Assembly (NCBI RefSeq): GCF_013402815.2
Contig: NZ_CP084880.1
Span: forward strand, 124,001-188,000
DNA: 64,000 nucleotides
Reading direction: 5' to 3'
Origin: Natrinema halophilum
GTDB taxonomy: Archaea > Halobacteriota > Halobacteria > Halobacteriales > Natrialbaceae
Under the pieces are notes generated by a model. That model searched no databases and had not been told where the DNA came from. It saw only the letters and a program-made list of their open reading frames with translations. Both the position numbers and the translations under genes were made by a program. How positions within the stretch are numbered: the stretch's first letter is position 1; each line of letters opens with the position of its first letter. Below, one piece after another: positions 9,077 through 18,217 of the stretch.

Positions 9077-10435
9077 ATGACTGAATTCAAATTCCGCCTT
9101 CCTGACGTCGGCGAAGGCATCACGGAAGCAGAAATCGCTAACTGGAACGCCGAACTCGGTGACGAGGTCGAAACGGACGACCTCCTGCTCGAGATCGAGA
9201 CAGACAAGGCGCTCGTCGAGATAACGTCCCCCTGCCCGGGGGAGATCACTGAAATCCGGTTCAAGGCCGGTGAAACCGCGAATGTCGGCGACGTGATCGC
9301 CGTCATTGAAACTGAGAACCCTCCAGAACAGATCGGGCACGAGGACCAGGATGTGGGGGGACAATCCGCCGACGATGCAGCAGGTGACACCGCTACAGAC
9401 GCTGCCGGAACCGGTGCAAATCCAGGCACGACGGCCGAAGGTGCCGCCGCCCAGCAGGCATCCGCCGATAACGAGCCGGTCGCTAGAACGGCTGACGAAG
9501 GAACAGACAACGAGTCTGGTGTCGACGGTCGAGTATTCGCCGCGCCGCACACCCGTCGGTTCGCGCGGGAAAACGACGTCGACCTGACGGCGGTGAGCGG
9601 GACGGGCCCCGGCGGTCGCGTCACAAGGGGCGACGTCGAAGCGCACCTGCAGCAAGACAGCTCTACCGCCGAGGTTCAATCGGATACCGTCGGCGGGACG
9701 GACGACCCGGCACCCGCCTCTTCATCCGAAGACGTGGTCCGGACCCCGATGCGCGGCTTGCGCAAGACAATCGCTGATAACATGGCGGAGTCGAAGTCGA
9801 AAATTCCCCATGTATCGTCGGGGTACATGGCCAACGCGAGCGAATTCATGTCGCTCAAAGACCGACTCGACGACCGGTACGACACCCGAATCACGTACAC
9901 AGCACTGATGGTGAAGGCTGTAATCCCCGCGTTACAGGAATTCCCCGAGCTGAATGCCTCCATCGATGATGAAGCAGGCGAAATCGTCGAGAAGCACTAC
10001 TACAACATCGGCGTCGCCACGCACACAGAGGATGGTCTCATCGTGCCCGTGATCCACGACGCCGACGAGAAGTCGATCGTCGAGATCGCCAGGGAACTCG
10101 AAACGGTCGTCGAATCGGCCCGGGAACGATCGCTGGACACCTCGGACATCACGGATGGAACGTTCACTATCACGAACACCGGGAGCCACAGGGGACACGG
10201 TCGAAGCACATTCGGCACGCCGATCATCAACTATCCCCAAACCGCGATACTCGGGATGAACGCCATCCGCAACGAAGCCGTCCCGGTCAACGACACGGAT
10301 GTCGAAGTTCAAAAGTGCCTCCCACTGACGGTCTCGTACGATCACCGGCTTATCGACGGTGTGACCGGTGCCGAGTTCATGTCCTACGTCATCGAAAACG
10401 TCGAGAACAAGGACGTCTTCCTGTCTCGACTGTAA
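9077..10435 (+). CDS. Dihydrolipoamide acyltransferase (E2)
   Basis: 452 residues in three parts. The lipoyl domain (1-80) has the lysine of EIETDKALVEI at about residue 44. A long acidic Ala/Thr/Gly linker leads to a peripheral subunit-binding domain (AAPHTRRFAREN... VSGTGPGGRVTRGDV, about 154-190). The catalytic domain follows, with the HxxxDG motif in SYDHRLIDGVTG near 420-430. It transfers the acyl group from lipoate to CoA. The gene lies 59 bases after E1 beta. No E3 gene is in the window, so the complex must borrow one from elsewhere. Confidence 0.93.
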   Translation: MTEFKFRLPDVGEGITEAEIANWNAELGDEVETDDLLLEIETDKALVEITSPCPGEITEIRFKAGETANVGDVIAVIETENPPEQIGHEDQDVGGQSADDAAGDTATDAAGTGANPGTTAEGAAAQQASADNEPVARTADEGTDNESGVDGRVFAAPHTRRFARENDVDLTAVSGTGPGGRVTRGDVEAHLQQDSSTAEVQSDTVGGTDDPAPASSSEDVVRTPMRGLRKTIADNMAESKSKIPHVSSGYMANASEFMSLKDRLDDRYDTRITYTALMVKAVIPALQEFPELNASIDDEAGEIVEKHYYNIGVATHTEDGLIVPVIHDADEKSIVEIARELETVVESARERSLDTSDITDGTFTITNTGSHRGHGRSTFGTPIINYPQTAILGMNAIRNEAVPVNDTDVEVQKCLPLTVSYDHRLIDGVTGAEFMSYVIENVENKDVFLSRL

Positions 10436-10526
10436 GCCCAGCACCGACACCGATCTTAGCGGGCTACTGCGTCTGCAGGCGAAGATAGTTATTTATCGAT
10501 GGCCTGTGACCCATGAATCGTTACCG

Positions 10527-11330
10527 ATGGTTGGTACAGATTTCGAGACCGTCCGCTGGTCGTTCGATCGCGACTCGGGGATCGGTCGACTCGTCATTGA
10601 CCGGCCGGAAAAGCACAACGCGATCTCCGAGCAAGTCGCCGAGGAACTGGGTGCCGGCCTCGACGCGTTCGAGGCAGTCGACGAGGACGCCGACCAGGCG
10701 ATCGTCCGGGCAGTCATCATCGAAGGCGCCGGCGAGGCGTCGTTCTCCTCCGGAGCCGACATTTCTGAGTTCCCCGACGTCGATCCCGCGCAGTCCGAAC
10801 TGCCACGGATCTGGGATGACGCGATACAGCAGTTCGCCCCGCCAGTGATCGCGAAGATTGACGGCATCTGCTTCGCTGGTGGGTTCGAGATCGCGCTCGC
10901 GTCGGACTTTCGCATCGCAAGTCGCCGGAGCACGTTCGCGATGAAAGAGAGCAACATCGGGATCTATCCCGGTGCAGGCGGGACTCAACGCCTCTCGCTC
11001 TTGGTTGGGCCGAGCAGGGCGAAGGAACTCTGTATGACGGCCGAGGAGATTTCCGGCGAGCAGGCTCTCGAGGAGGGGATCGTCGACTACGTATATCCCG
11101 CAGACAGGCTGGAAGCAGAGGTTCGCCAGTTCGCCGAACAGATCGCCGATCGCCCGCCGCTGGCCGTTCGGGCGATCAAGGATGTCGTCGACAACTCACT
11201 GGAAACCGGGCTTGCCGAGGGACGAAAGTACGAATTCCGCCGCAACCGTCTCCTGTTCGCATCCAAAGATGCCGATATCGGGATCGAAGCCTTCCTCGAG
11301 GGCAGGGAACCCGAGTGGCGCGGTGAATGA
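10527..11330 (+). CDS. Enoyl-CoA hydratase
   Basis: 267 residues from ATG 10527; the frame is open further upstream, but the crotonase fold begins here. Motifs are EGAGEASFSSGADISEF for the first oxyanion-hole segment, CFAGGFEIALASDF with a Glu after GGF, and IGIYPGAGGTQRL holding the second oxyanion/active-site region. PGAGGTQRL is the classical hydratase signature, so true hydration of a 2-enoyl-CoA is more likely than for the paralogue at 2177. It follows E2 by 91 bases on the same strand. Confidence 0.9.
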   Translation: MVGTDFETVRWSFDRDSGIGRLVIDRPEKHNAISEQVAEELGAGLDAFEAVDEDADQAIVRAVIIEGAGEASFSSGADISEFPDVDPAQSELPRIWDDAIQQFAPPVIAKIDGICFAGGFEIALASDFRIASRRSTFAMKESNIGIYPGAGGTQRLSLLVGPSRAKELCMTAEEISGEQALEEGIVDYVYPADRLEAEVRQFAEQIADRPPLAVRAIKDVVDNSLETGLAEGRKYEFRRNRLLFASKDADIGIEAFLEGREPEWRGE

Positions 11331-11484
11331 CCCGTCTGCATCCGTAAGCCTCTGATCGAAGCGTCGGGGTGCCCTCGATGTCGATGGCTCCGAACAGCCT
11401 GCAGTGAAGCACAGCCGACCCTCCTGGGAACGTTCGGCTACGAAGGACGCGAACAGAATAGACAGCGATTTCTGAGGGCGCGTC

Positions 11485-12894
11485 TCAGTTGTCTCGAACT
11501 ATTTCGCGGAGTTCGTCGGACTTCGCGCGGTGATTTTCGGGAAGTTCTGGCCCGCCACGGCCGACGATTTCCCGGTGAGTGCCGCCGTCGTACTCTTCAC
11601 GAAAGAGGCCGCGGCGCTGCAGTTCGGGAATCAGGAAGTCGACGACGTCCTGAATAGTCCCCGGGGAGTCCGCCTGCGTAATCATGAAGCCGTCTGCCCC
11701 CGCATCTCGCCACGGGAGAAGTTCGTCGACGACCTGTTGTGGGGTGCCGACCGGAGTGGGACTTCCATTGCCGATGCCATAGCGTTTGCCGGCTTCGCGG
11801 AGGGTCCAGTCTTCATCGGCACCGAGTTGCGCGAACGCGTCGAACAGGCCAACGGTCCCATCTGCGCTATTGCTGATGCCTTCGCGGATATTATCGATAG
11901 GTTCGTCGAGGTCGTGTTGCAAGAAGTCGTAATTCATGTGCTCCGACATCTTTGCGAGCGACGCCTCGGGGTCGATCAGGTCGTAGACGGTCTCGTACTT
12001 GGCCTGTGCCTCTCGTTCTGTCGGCGCCACGAACGGCACGATACCGAGCAGGAGTTTGATGTCGTCACGGCTCCGGCCGTTTTTCTTCGCTTCCGTGGTA
12101 ATGCGGTCGACGTAGGACTCCATGCCATCAGGACTGAACTGGCGGGTGAATGCGACTTCAGCGTGTTTGGCCGCGAACGCGACGCCACGATCAGACTGCC
12201 CGGCCTGGTAGAGCACGGGCGTTCCCTGGGGGAGCGGTTCGACCTGGGGATAGGCCTCCGAGTCGAAGTATTCTCCATGATGAATGACCTTGTGAACCTT
12301 CTCGGGGTCGGCGTACTGATGAGGGGATACGTCCGGTTGGCCCGCGACGATCGCACCGTCCTCCCAGGCGTGCTCCCAGTACTTGTAACACAGGTCCATG
12401 TACTCTTCAGCCCTGTCGTATCGCTCGTCGTGCGCTGTGGGTTCCTTGCCGATCGTTTCGACCATCGTCGGGTTGGCAGAGGTGACGATGTTCCACGCGA
12501 ACCGCCCGTTGGTGAGGTGATCGAGCGTTCCCAGCCGACGCGCGGCGATAAATGGATGGAAAAGCTCCGTGGGGAAGGTTGCGGCGAGACCGATGTCATC
12601 GGTGACGTCGGCCATGGCGGCGATGACCGGAAGCGGGTCGTTTACTGGCCACTGTATGCCGTGATAGGTTGCTCTGTCAAGGCCACTTTCATAGGAAAGA
12701 GATGTTCGGGCGAACCCGTCTGCGAAGAACACAGCGTCAAGTTTCCCCCGTTCCGCGGTGCGAGCGATTTCTTTCCAGTACTCCAGATCTTTGTACTGTA
12801 GCGATCGATCACGCGGATGGGTCCACTGCGTGTCTGTATGAGACGACTTCGTGTTCATCCAGAATCCGACAATATGGAGTGGCTCGTCGGCCAT
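11485..12894 (-). CDS. LLM-class flavin monooxygenase, NtaA/SnaA/SoxA type
   Basis: 469 residues from ATG 12894; an upstream in-frame ATG at 12939 adds 15 residues. The protein has the luciferase-like TIM barrel of the NtaA/SnaA/DszA group: LDAVFFADG, GLAATFPTELFHPFIAAR, FAWNIVTSANP, YQAGQSDRG and the C-terminal GTPQQVVDELLPW. These FMNH2-dependent monooxygenases oxidise nitrilotriacetate, sulfones, alkanesulfonates or similar compounds and need reduced flavin from a separate reductase; a candidate (14409-15014) lies 1.5 kb away. The gene converges on the hydratase. Confidence 0.9.
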   Translation of the reverse strand: MADEPLHIVGFWMNTKSSHTDTQWTHPRDRSLQYKDLEYWKEIARTAERGKLDAVFFADGFARTSLSYESGLDRATYHGIQWPVNDPLPVIAAMADVTDDIGLAATFPTELFHPFIAARRLGTLDHLTNGRFAWNIVTSANPTMVETIGKEPTAHDERYDRAEEYMDLCYKYWEHAWEDGAIVAGQPDVSPHQYADPEKVHKVIHHGEYFDSEAYPQVEPLPQGTPVLYQAGQSDRGVAFAAKHAEVAFTRQFSPDGMESYVDRITTEAKKNGRSRDDIKLLLGIVPFVAPTEREAQAKYETVYDLIDPEASLAKMSEHMNYDFLQHDLDEPIDNIREGISNSADGTVGLFDAFAQLGADEDWTLREAGKRYGIGNGSPTPVGTPQQVVDELLPWRDAGADGFMITQADSPGTIQDVVDFLIPELQRRGLFREEYDGGTHREIVGRGGPELPENHRAKSDELREIVRDN

Positions 12895-13161
12895 ACCCGG
12901 AAGGTTCCTTTCATACTCTAATAAAGATTGGGGGATCAAAAAACCGGGTAATCCGGGCGCTGTTGGACCTGACAGTGTCGATTCGTTTGAGATGGATCTC
13001 GGCTGCCGAGTGCGGCAGACGCGACATCAGTCGGGAAAACAGCGTGAATGGGCCCCATTGACCCGCAGGACGGCTCAACGAGTCGCCGATAGCTCGCAAC
13101 CGCTATGGATTGGACCTTGTTATCAAGTTGGCATCATCTGTCTGGCGGGTCGTTGGCTGCT

Positions 13162-13581
13162 TTACAGTCCCCAGGCAGTCTCGGCTGACGCCCCGCTCGT
13201 CTTGTATTGGCCGCGTGCGAGGGCGACGACCTCGTCGTCGGCCGTCACCGTGACGTCTACCGTCGCAGTGCTGTCCCCGTTACGCTGGACGGTTCCTTCA
13301 GCGTACAGGTCATCAAGTGCGGGCGCGACATAGTCGATCCGGAGATCGACCGTCGGCGTCAGGCCAAAGTCGTTGGCAGATGAGACAGCCCAGTATCCGA
13401 CAATATCGGCGATCGAGGCGGTGAGCCCCCCGTGGGAGATCAACCGGTTGTTCACGCCAGAGTTGCGCTCGGTCAGCGGGATGTGGCCGCGGGCGTATCC
13501 GTCATCGGCTTCGAGGAGTTCGAAGCCGATCAGTTCGTAGTACGGTGGTTCGGATTCTCCTATTAATTTTGAGACATCCAT
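13162..13581 (-). CDS. PaaI-type hotdog thioesterase
   Basis: 139 residues from ATG 13581. The frame is open to 13851, but the hotdog domain begins at the chosen start. The core shows GHIPLTERNSGVNNRLISHGG followed by LTASIADIVGYWAV, and a C-terminal strand pair ending GQYKTSG. PaaI-family enzymes hydrolyse acyl-CoA thioesters and often prevent CoA from being trapped in catabolic pathways, which suits the neighbouring acyl-CoA genes. Asn/Gly in the GVNN..HGG segment are the expected active-site positions. Confidence 0.85.
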   Translation of the reverse strand: MDVSKLIGESEPPYYELIGFELLEADDGYARGHIPLTERNSGVNNRLISHGGLTASIADIVGYWAVSSANDFGLTPTVDLRIDYVAPALDDLYAEGTVQRNGDSTATVDVTVTADDEVVALARGQYKTSGASAETAWGL

Positions 13582-14408
13582 ACCGCCATACACGCCTACT
13601 GGCCCCTTAAACCCACCTTCAGCGTAATGACCATCGCGATTCCTGACACACCGAACTACGCACTGAATTCGACGTCTGTCGCTTGTCGGAAGATGCCGTT
13701 CTCGGAGAGGCCAATGGTACTGAGGGTTCTTTTCTCGGTAAAATCTGGCCACATCGATAGCGCGAGCAGCCTCGTCAGCACCGGCGACTACGCACTCACT
13801 CGCCACCTCGAGTACGTCAGTGATCAACAGCTCTGGGATGGGAACCGCCACGGTCTTTCAAGGCAACTGCCGGATAGAACCGAGCCCACATGGACTTGCA
13901 AACGGGTCGCCGTCTCCGCGGCGAATCCCCGCGAGGAAGCCGAGACACTGAGACTTGTCACCGTCAGGCCCGCGCATGTCGGCGCGTTCGAATGCGATAG
14001 CGATCACCCGTGAAACGCACCATCCAAGCACTTCGCCAACCAGACCGTTGGTTCCGACCTTATGGAAAATTCAAGGCTAAAACCCCGCCCTTCAGGACGG
14101 GGGGATGGCAACTTTCGAGATACCTCGATGCGGCGAGAGCTGCCGTCACTGATGCGACAGTGGCCCTCGCAGGTATTGACGTGGACCTCTTCGTCGGCGT
14201 ATCACCGTCACGGTGGATGCCGCAGCCAAAGTTGATCAATCGGCAGGCGGTCGAGCAAACGTAAATGGATTTGATCTAGCGGCCCAGTCTGCTATCATCA
14301 TACATTCTGACATACATACAATATTACTACACGAGCCGCAACTAGGCTCTCAGGGAACACTTTTTGTGTTTCGGATAAATGACCTACATGACTATCCCGG
14401 TGAACTAA
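13582..14408. other. Gap without a convincing gene
   Basis: Open frames exist on both strands (for example 13627-14013 forward) but none resembles a known family and they overlap one another. The reverse stretch about 13640-13851 reads protein-like in part (VLEVASECVVAGADEAARA) and could be an eroded gene. A GC hairpin at 14083-14102 is the only clear structure. The AT-rich 14280-14405 presumably carries the promoter of the FMN reductase. Confidence 0.5.
14083..14102. repeat. GC-rich hairpin, possible IS200/IS605 or TnpB-element end
   Basis: ccccgccc and its near-complement around a TTCA loop form a stable stem with one mismatch, preceded by CTAAAA. Hairpins of this kind (ccccgccctt..gacgggg) are common at the right ends of haloarchaeal IS200/IS605-type elements. 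No tnpB or tnpA reading frame adjoins it, so it would be a solitary remnant; a transcription terminator is an alternative. Confidence 0.4.
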
Positions 14409-15014
14409 ATGACAACTGTACTTGGTATCGTGGGAAGTCCGCTGGAACAGTCCAAAACGCAAACCGCCGTCGAGGTAGCACTCGAGGCTATTACCGAGAA
14501 TAGTGAAATCAAAGCAGATCTCCTCTCGTTATCGGAATATGATATGGTCACCGCAGACGGACGTATGCTAGAAGACTACACCGGTGATACCGCGCAAGCC
14601 CTCAACCAGATTGTCGAGAGCGATGCCTACATCATCGGTACGCCAGTGTATCGAGCAGCATATTCCGGACTTCTCAAAAATCTCTTCGATATGATCCCAC
14701 GTGGTCAGTGGCAAGCTGACGTAGCGCCTTTGGAAAACAGCGCTGTCGGACTGATCGCCACTGGCGCAACGGCCCATCACTATCTGAGCATCGATACCAC
14801 GCTCAGGCCGATTATGGCATTCTTTGGTGCTCATTGCGTTGGAGGAGGGGTCTACATGTATTCGGACCACTTTGACGAAGATATTGACGGGGAGTATATG
14901 ATCGTCGACACCGAAATGGAAAACCGGCTCCAGACCTTGGGGCTCGCGACCGCCGACCTCGCTGATGCAGTTGCGAGCAGCGAAGCACTGAGCGAAATCG
15001 GACCCCAACTTTGA
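14409..15014 (+). CDS. NADPH-dependent FMN reductase family protein
   Basis: 201 residues with a flavodoxin-like fold: LGIVGSPLEQSKT at the N-terminus binds the flavin phosphate, and IIGTPVYRAAYSGLLKNLFD is the signature of the SsuE/ArsH-type reductases. These make FMNH2 for two-component monooxygenases. The most plausible client in the window is the NtaA-type enzyme at 11485-12894; the LLM proteins at 60-64 kb are others. The gene has its own AT-rich upstream region. Confidence 0.9.
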   Translation: MTTVLGIVGSPLEQSKTQTAVEVALEAITENSEIKADLLSLSEYDMVTADGRMLEDYTGDTAQALNQIVESDAYIIGTPVYRAAYSGLLKNLFDMIPRGQWQADVAPLENSAVGLIATGATAHHYLSIDTTLRPIMAFFGAHCVGGGVYMYSDHFDEDIDGEYMIVDTEMENRLQTLGLATADLADAVASSEALSEIGPQL

Positions 15015-15069
15015 GCGAGTCATAGAAAGCGTCACGGACGAAGCAACAGGGTACGGAACGTTAGCGCGG

Positions 15070-15102
15070 TTTGAGAAGTGAGCAGGTCGTAGAGTTAGTT
15101 TG
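15070..15102 (+). repeat. Dispersed 33-base repeat, copy 1
   Basis: This stretch and 45411-45443 match at 28 of 33 positions in the same orientation (core agcaggtYgtagagttaSttt). In both places it follows a protein gene by 50-60 bases and is otherwise unexplained. It may be the edge of a decayed mobile element or a fragment of a lost gene on the reverse strand (reading ..TLRPAHFSN / ..TLQPACFSN). Confidence 0.5.
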
Positions 15103-15170
15103 AAGTGATGCCCATAGCCCTGCTCAGCTAGAGCTACGCAACGGAATTTGATGAATGTTGGGAGCGTGAG

Positions 15171-15204
15171 CGGACGGCGACGCTCGTTAGGGGGTCGCCG
15201 TCCG
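15171..15204. repeat. Perfect 11-bp inverted repeat
   Basis: cggacggcgac and its exact complement are separated by 12 bases. It stands between the FMN reductase and the three-hairpin repeat and may be a terminator stem or part of a decayed insertion element; there is no T-run after it on either strand. Confidence 0.55.
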
Positions 15205-15320
15205 GCTCCACGCGACAAGTGCTTCGCTTCGAGAGATACAAGCGATTCTTCGCTTATTCGGCGTTGAATCCGCTCATCAATCGATCTGGCACTGAGTACA
15301 CCAGATTGCTAACAGTAATT

Positions 15321-15405
15321 CAGACCCGCCGGCATCCACGAGAGTTACACTCTCGTGCGGCCCATCGGAACGCTTTGCGTTCTGAGGACGGCGAAGCCGC
15401 CGCGG
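15321..15405 (+). repeat. Three-hairpin repeat element, copy 1
   Basis: Three consecutive stem-loops: cacgagag..ctctcgtg, gaacgc-TTT-gcgttc, and ggc-GAA-gcc. A copy with about 85 percent identity lies at 47128-47212, where the stems are kept but the TTT and GAA loops are exchanged between stems 2 and 3. Preserved pairing with altered loops points to a structured nucleic acid rather than a coding sequence. It may be the end of an IS200/IS605-type element or a non-coding RNA. Confidence 0.6.
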
Positions 15406-15642
15406 GTCGCGGTTGACGAAACGCTGTCAGGATTAACGGCGATCGATCGTGGATGTCCGCTGCAGTAGATCTCGACACGAAACTCATTCTCGATGTCGCG
15501 CTCTTTGGATGGCGAGGTACTCGTCTAGATCATTCACCAATCATACGTATGCTACTCGTGCTTGCAGGGAACAGTTGTTGAGACAACGATTGATCTATCT
15601 TCCTCCACACGATACTCCGGAGAGGTGATTTCGTGTCATTTC

Positions 15643-16917
15643 TCAATCGTCCTTTGTGGGCTTAAGGGCCACCAGTCCGGCGGGGCCGACAACGAACGTT
15701 CGGCCGGCCGCGATGACTGGTGACGAGTACTCCACTGCGTGAACGGATGAGATTCGCCAGTTTTCACGGTCTGGGCCGAGAAAGCCGCCGGTCTCCCTGT
15801 GGAAGACACGGACATCGCCAGTCACAACGAGTACATCCTCGTCAGTCACGACCGGGGCGGCTGTACCCTCGCTCGGGAGATGGGCTTGCCAGGTCGTCTC
15901 GCCGGTCTCGGAATCTAGTTCATGGAGGTCGTCTGCGCTGACGTAGATATCACCGTTGGCAGCCGTTGTCGCTCCAGCGCGACTATGGAGGTTGCGCCGC
16001 CAGCGGACCTCACCTGAGTGATCGACCGCAACGGTCTCTTGCCAACCGGTCTGAATGACGCCGTCTTGATCGATGACTGACGCGGCGTACGGTGTATCGA
16101 CAGAGACACGCCAGCGCTCTTCGCCGGATTGGGGGTCGAATTTCACGAGGGCGTTCTTGTCAGGGACATACACGCCATCCGCGCTGACGGCGGGCGCGAC
16201 CTGCGTCGCGGTGAAATCCCCCAGCTTGTACTCGTCGTATATGAGCGGGTCGAGTGACTGGCGCCACCGCTCGGTGCCATCAGGTGCAAGTCGAACGCAT
16301 GCGGTTGCGCTCCGAGCGTACATGTCGCCTTCAGCAACGGTAACGCCGTACGTCCGCCTGTTACCGACGCGGATTGTCCCGATGACCTCGCCGTCGGCAA
16401 GCGAGAGGACAGTTACCGACGCAGGTACCGGGTCTGGGGCGTCGCTGGTCCGGACGACGCGCGTCGGGACGTAGAGACGATTCCGACCTCGGTCAATGGC
16501 CGGCGCGCCGGAGATTTCGCTGTCAAGGCGTCGCTCCCACTGCTCGTCACCGCCGGGCGTGACTGCGACCACCCGCCGGTCGGCAGCAAAATACACGACA
16601 CCATCCTGGACGACGGGCGGCGTGTACGGCCAGCCACCCGAGGTGAGAATATCGTAGTCTCCAGCTTCAGGTGCGCCGCTTGCGACGCGATTCGCGTTCG
16701 CCGGACCGTTTCCGTACGAGAGCCAGTCGCCGTCGTGGAACGGTGCTGGATCTGAGTTGTCACTCAAGGCACTACACCCGGCAAGCGCACTCACCGTCGT
16801 GGTTCCGACGGCCGCGAGGACCGCTCGACGTGACGTGTGGAATCGTGATGAATCTGCTCGTGGCGGCTCTGACCGCACAGGATCACCCTGCGTGGAGGAG
16901 GGATTAGCGGAGAACAC
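15643..16917 (-). CDS. Secreted PQQ-type beta-propeller lipoprotein
   Basis: 424 residues. The twin-arginine signal SRRAVLAAVGTTT is followed by the lipobox ALAGC near residue 48, so the protein is exported by Tat and lipid-anchored. The rest is a beta-propeller of PQQ-like repeats (DGVVYFAADRRVVAV, GVYVPDKNALVKFD, GDIYVSADDLHELDSETGET). Such haloarchaeal proteins are common and mostly uncharacterised; cofactor binding cannot be inferred. A truncated relative lies at 35095-35586. Confidence 0.88.
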   Translation of the reverse strand: MFSANPSSTQGDPVRSEPPRADSSRFHTSRRAVLAAVGTTTVSALAGCSALSDNSDPAPFHDGDWLSYGNGPANANRVASGAPEAGDYDILTSGGWPYTPPVVQDGVVYFAADRRVVAVTPGGDEQWERRLDSEISGAPAIDRGRNRLYVPTRVVRTSDAPDPVPASVTVLSLADGEVIGTIRVGNRRTYGVTVAEGDMYARSATACVRLAPDGTERWRQSLDPLIYDEYKLGDFTATQVAPAVSADGVYVPDKNALVKFDPQSGEERWRVSVDTPYAASVIDQDGVIQTGWQETVAVDHSGEVRWRRNLHSRAGATTAANGDIYVSADDLHELDSETGETTWQAHLPSEGTAAPVVTDEDVLVVTGDVRVFHRETGGFLGPDRENWRISSVHAVEYSSPVIAAGRTFVVGPAGLVALKPTKDD

Positions 16918-17645
16918 TGTTCTCGGATTCAGCCAGTTATGACAAGTGTCTTGTGACTTATTGATGCTCGATTCGTGGTTGCCGTAACTGCTTTCGGTTG
17001 CTCTTGCAAGCCAGAAAGCGCCCTCATTTTCGCCTGCGTGAATCCATATTCAGCAATCATCGTTAGTCTCCGTGAGCGTTCTTCAGCACCTTCGCTGTTG
17101 TACCGCCGCTGGGTCGAAGGTATTTCTACGCTGTCTGTCGGTTACTCCAACTGAAGAGGGTCTGCAACGCCGCTGCCGGAAGGCCCGGATAGGCGTGGTG
17201 GTAGCTGCGTATATGTTTCTCTGCGGTGAATTTCACAACCAGACCTGTCGCTCGAGGCAACTTTGAGAGCGGTGGTAGAAAACCACCGCCTACCAGATTG
17301 ATATCATGTATCTGTACTATCTGTGTAACCAATAAAGTACTGCTGACTGACTGGATTCTCAGCTGTATCACAACTTATCTCGAGAAAGTTAGATGGTTTT
17401 GGTTGATGTATAGAATGGTCGTATCGATCCATTCGGTTTTCTCTCGAAGTCAGGGACAATCCCTTTTCATATGATGTGGAGATTTATTCCAGTGGCTGCG
17501 ACGACGTCGTCTGCATGAGACCCTCGACTCTCGGAAGTCACGATTTCAAGCAAGATTCTGTACTGCTCGGGATCAGACTCCACAGGATCAGTGCAGATGA
17601 TATCTTATCTCGACACAACATGCAAGGCTAGAGTAGATTCTCGGT
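16918..17645. other. Gap without a convincing gene
   Basis: Short frames on both strands here have no recognisable family and no coding bias. No repeat or RNA gene was identified. The stretch marks the change from catabolic genes to the plasmid-like region. Confidence 0.5.
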
Positions 17646-17837
17646 TTAGCGCCAGTTTTGGAGATTGACGAATCCCTCACCGCTCGCTGCGATCCACATT
17701 TCCTTCGCCCTCCGTTCGCTCACGTTGTACAGTACGTACTCGTCGGGATAGTCGTCGTTCTCGACCAGGACATCGTCGACCTGACTTTCGTCGAGCGAAA
17801 CCCAGTCGAAGGTTCCGAGACTGTCAGAGGAATTCAT
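17646..17837 (-). CDS. Small acidic hypothetical protein (63 aa)
   Basis: Begins MNSSDSLGTFDWVSLDESQ and ends with an aromatic stretch. It is strongly acidic and its ATG overlaps the stop of the preceding broken gene (ATGA). It is the last of three small coupled genes read leftwards from 18408. I do not recognise it; the overlap and haloarchaeal composition support coding. Confidence 0.6.
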   Translation of the reverse strand: MNSSDSLGTFDWVSLDESQVDDVLVENDDYPDEYVLYNVSERRAKEMWIAASGEGFVNLQNWR

Positions 17838-18217
17838 GCCGACGCACCCCTATTGTCGTCGTTAAACGCATCCGGCAGCGGATCACCGGCGTCACCGGTG
17901 TTCATCGCTGCAAGTCGGGCTGCTAACGATCCATCCGTTGTTGGGTCCCGAATTTTGTTCTCGTTGATGTGCGTCCAAACGACCTCGTACCAGATATCAT
18001 CTCCGAAAAAGTCCGCACTCTCGTCGATACTGTGGTCGCGCTCGCAGAACAGTCGCTCAAGTCGGTTCGCATCGCGTCACCATTTGCGCGGGTACGTGAA
18101 CACACTCGACTGTTCCGTATAGTCGCGGGTATCGGTCGGGAACGACGGTCAACCGGGGTCTTCGGGGTCGATACCACCGAAATCTGCGAATATCGTCGAT
18201 TCGAGTGTCTTGCTCAT
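17834..18217 (-). pseudogene. Small plasmid-type protein with two in-frame stops
   Basis: One frame of 128 codons runs from an ATG that overlaps the upstream stop (TAATG) to a stop that overlaps the next ATG, so the gene boundaries are intact. Codons 23 and 48 or so are TGA. The reading is coherent on both sides: ESTIFADFGGIDPEDPG, TDTRDYTEQSSVFTYPRKW, then CERDHSIDESADFFGDDIWY. Point decay of a real gene is likely. I do not recognise its function. Confidence 0.65.

Noticed and set aside
9005-9679. Reverse frames opposite the E2 gene
   Set aside because: Shadows of the lipoyl-domain and linker coding sequence.
11530-12801. Forward open frame of 423 codons
   Set aside because: It is antisense to the NtaA-type monooxygenase, whose motifs are complete; high GC removes stops from the opposite strand.
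13627-14013. Forward frame of 128 codons
   Set aside because: Starts inside the thioesterase promoter region, lacks domain similarity and overlaps a reverse frame of similar quality.
14010-14264. Forward frame of 84 codons
   Set aside because: It runs through the GC hairpin of a probable element end and has no family resemblance.
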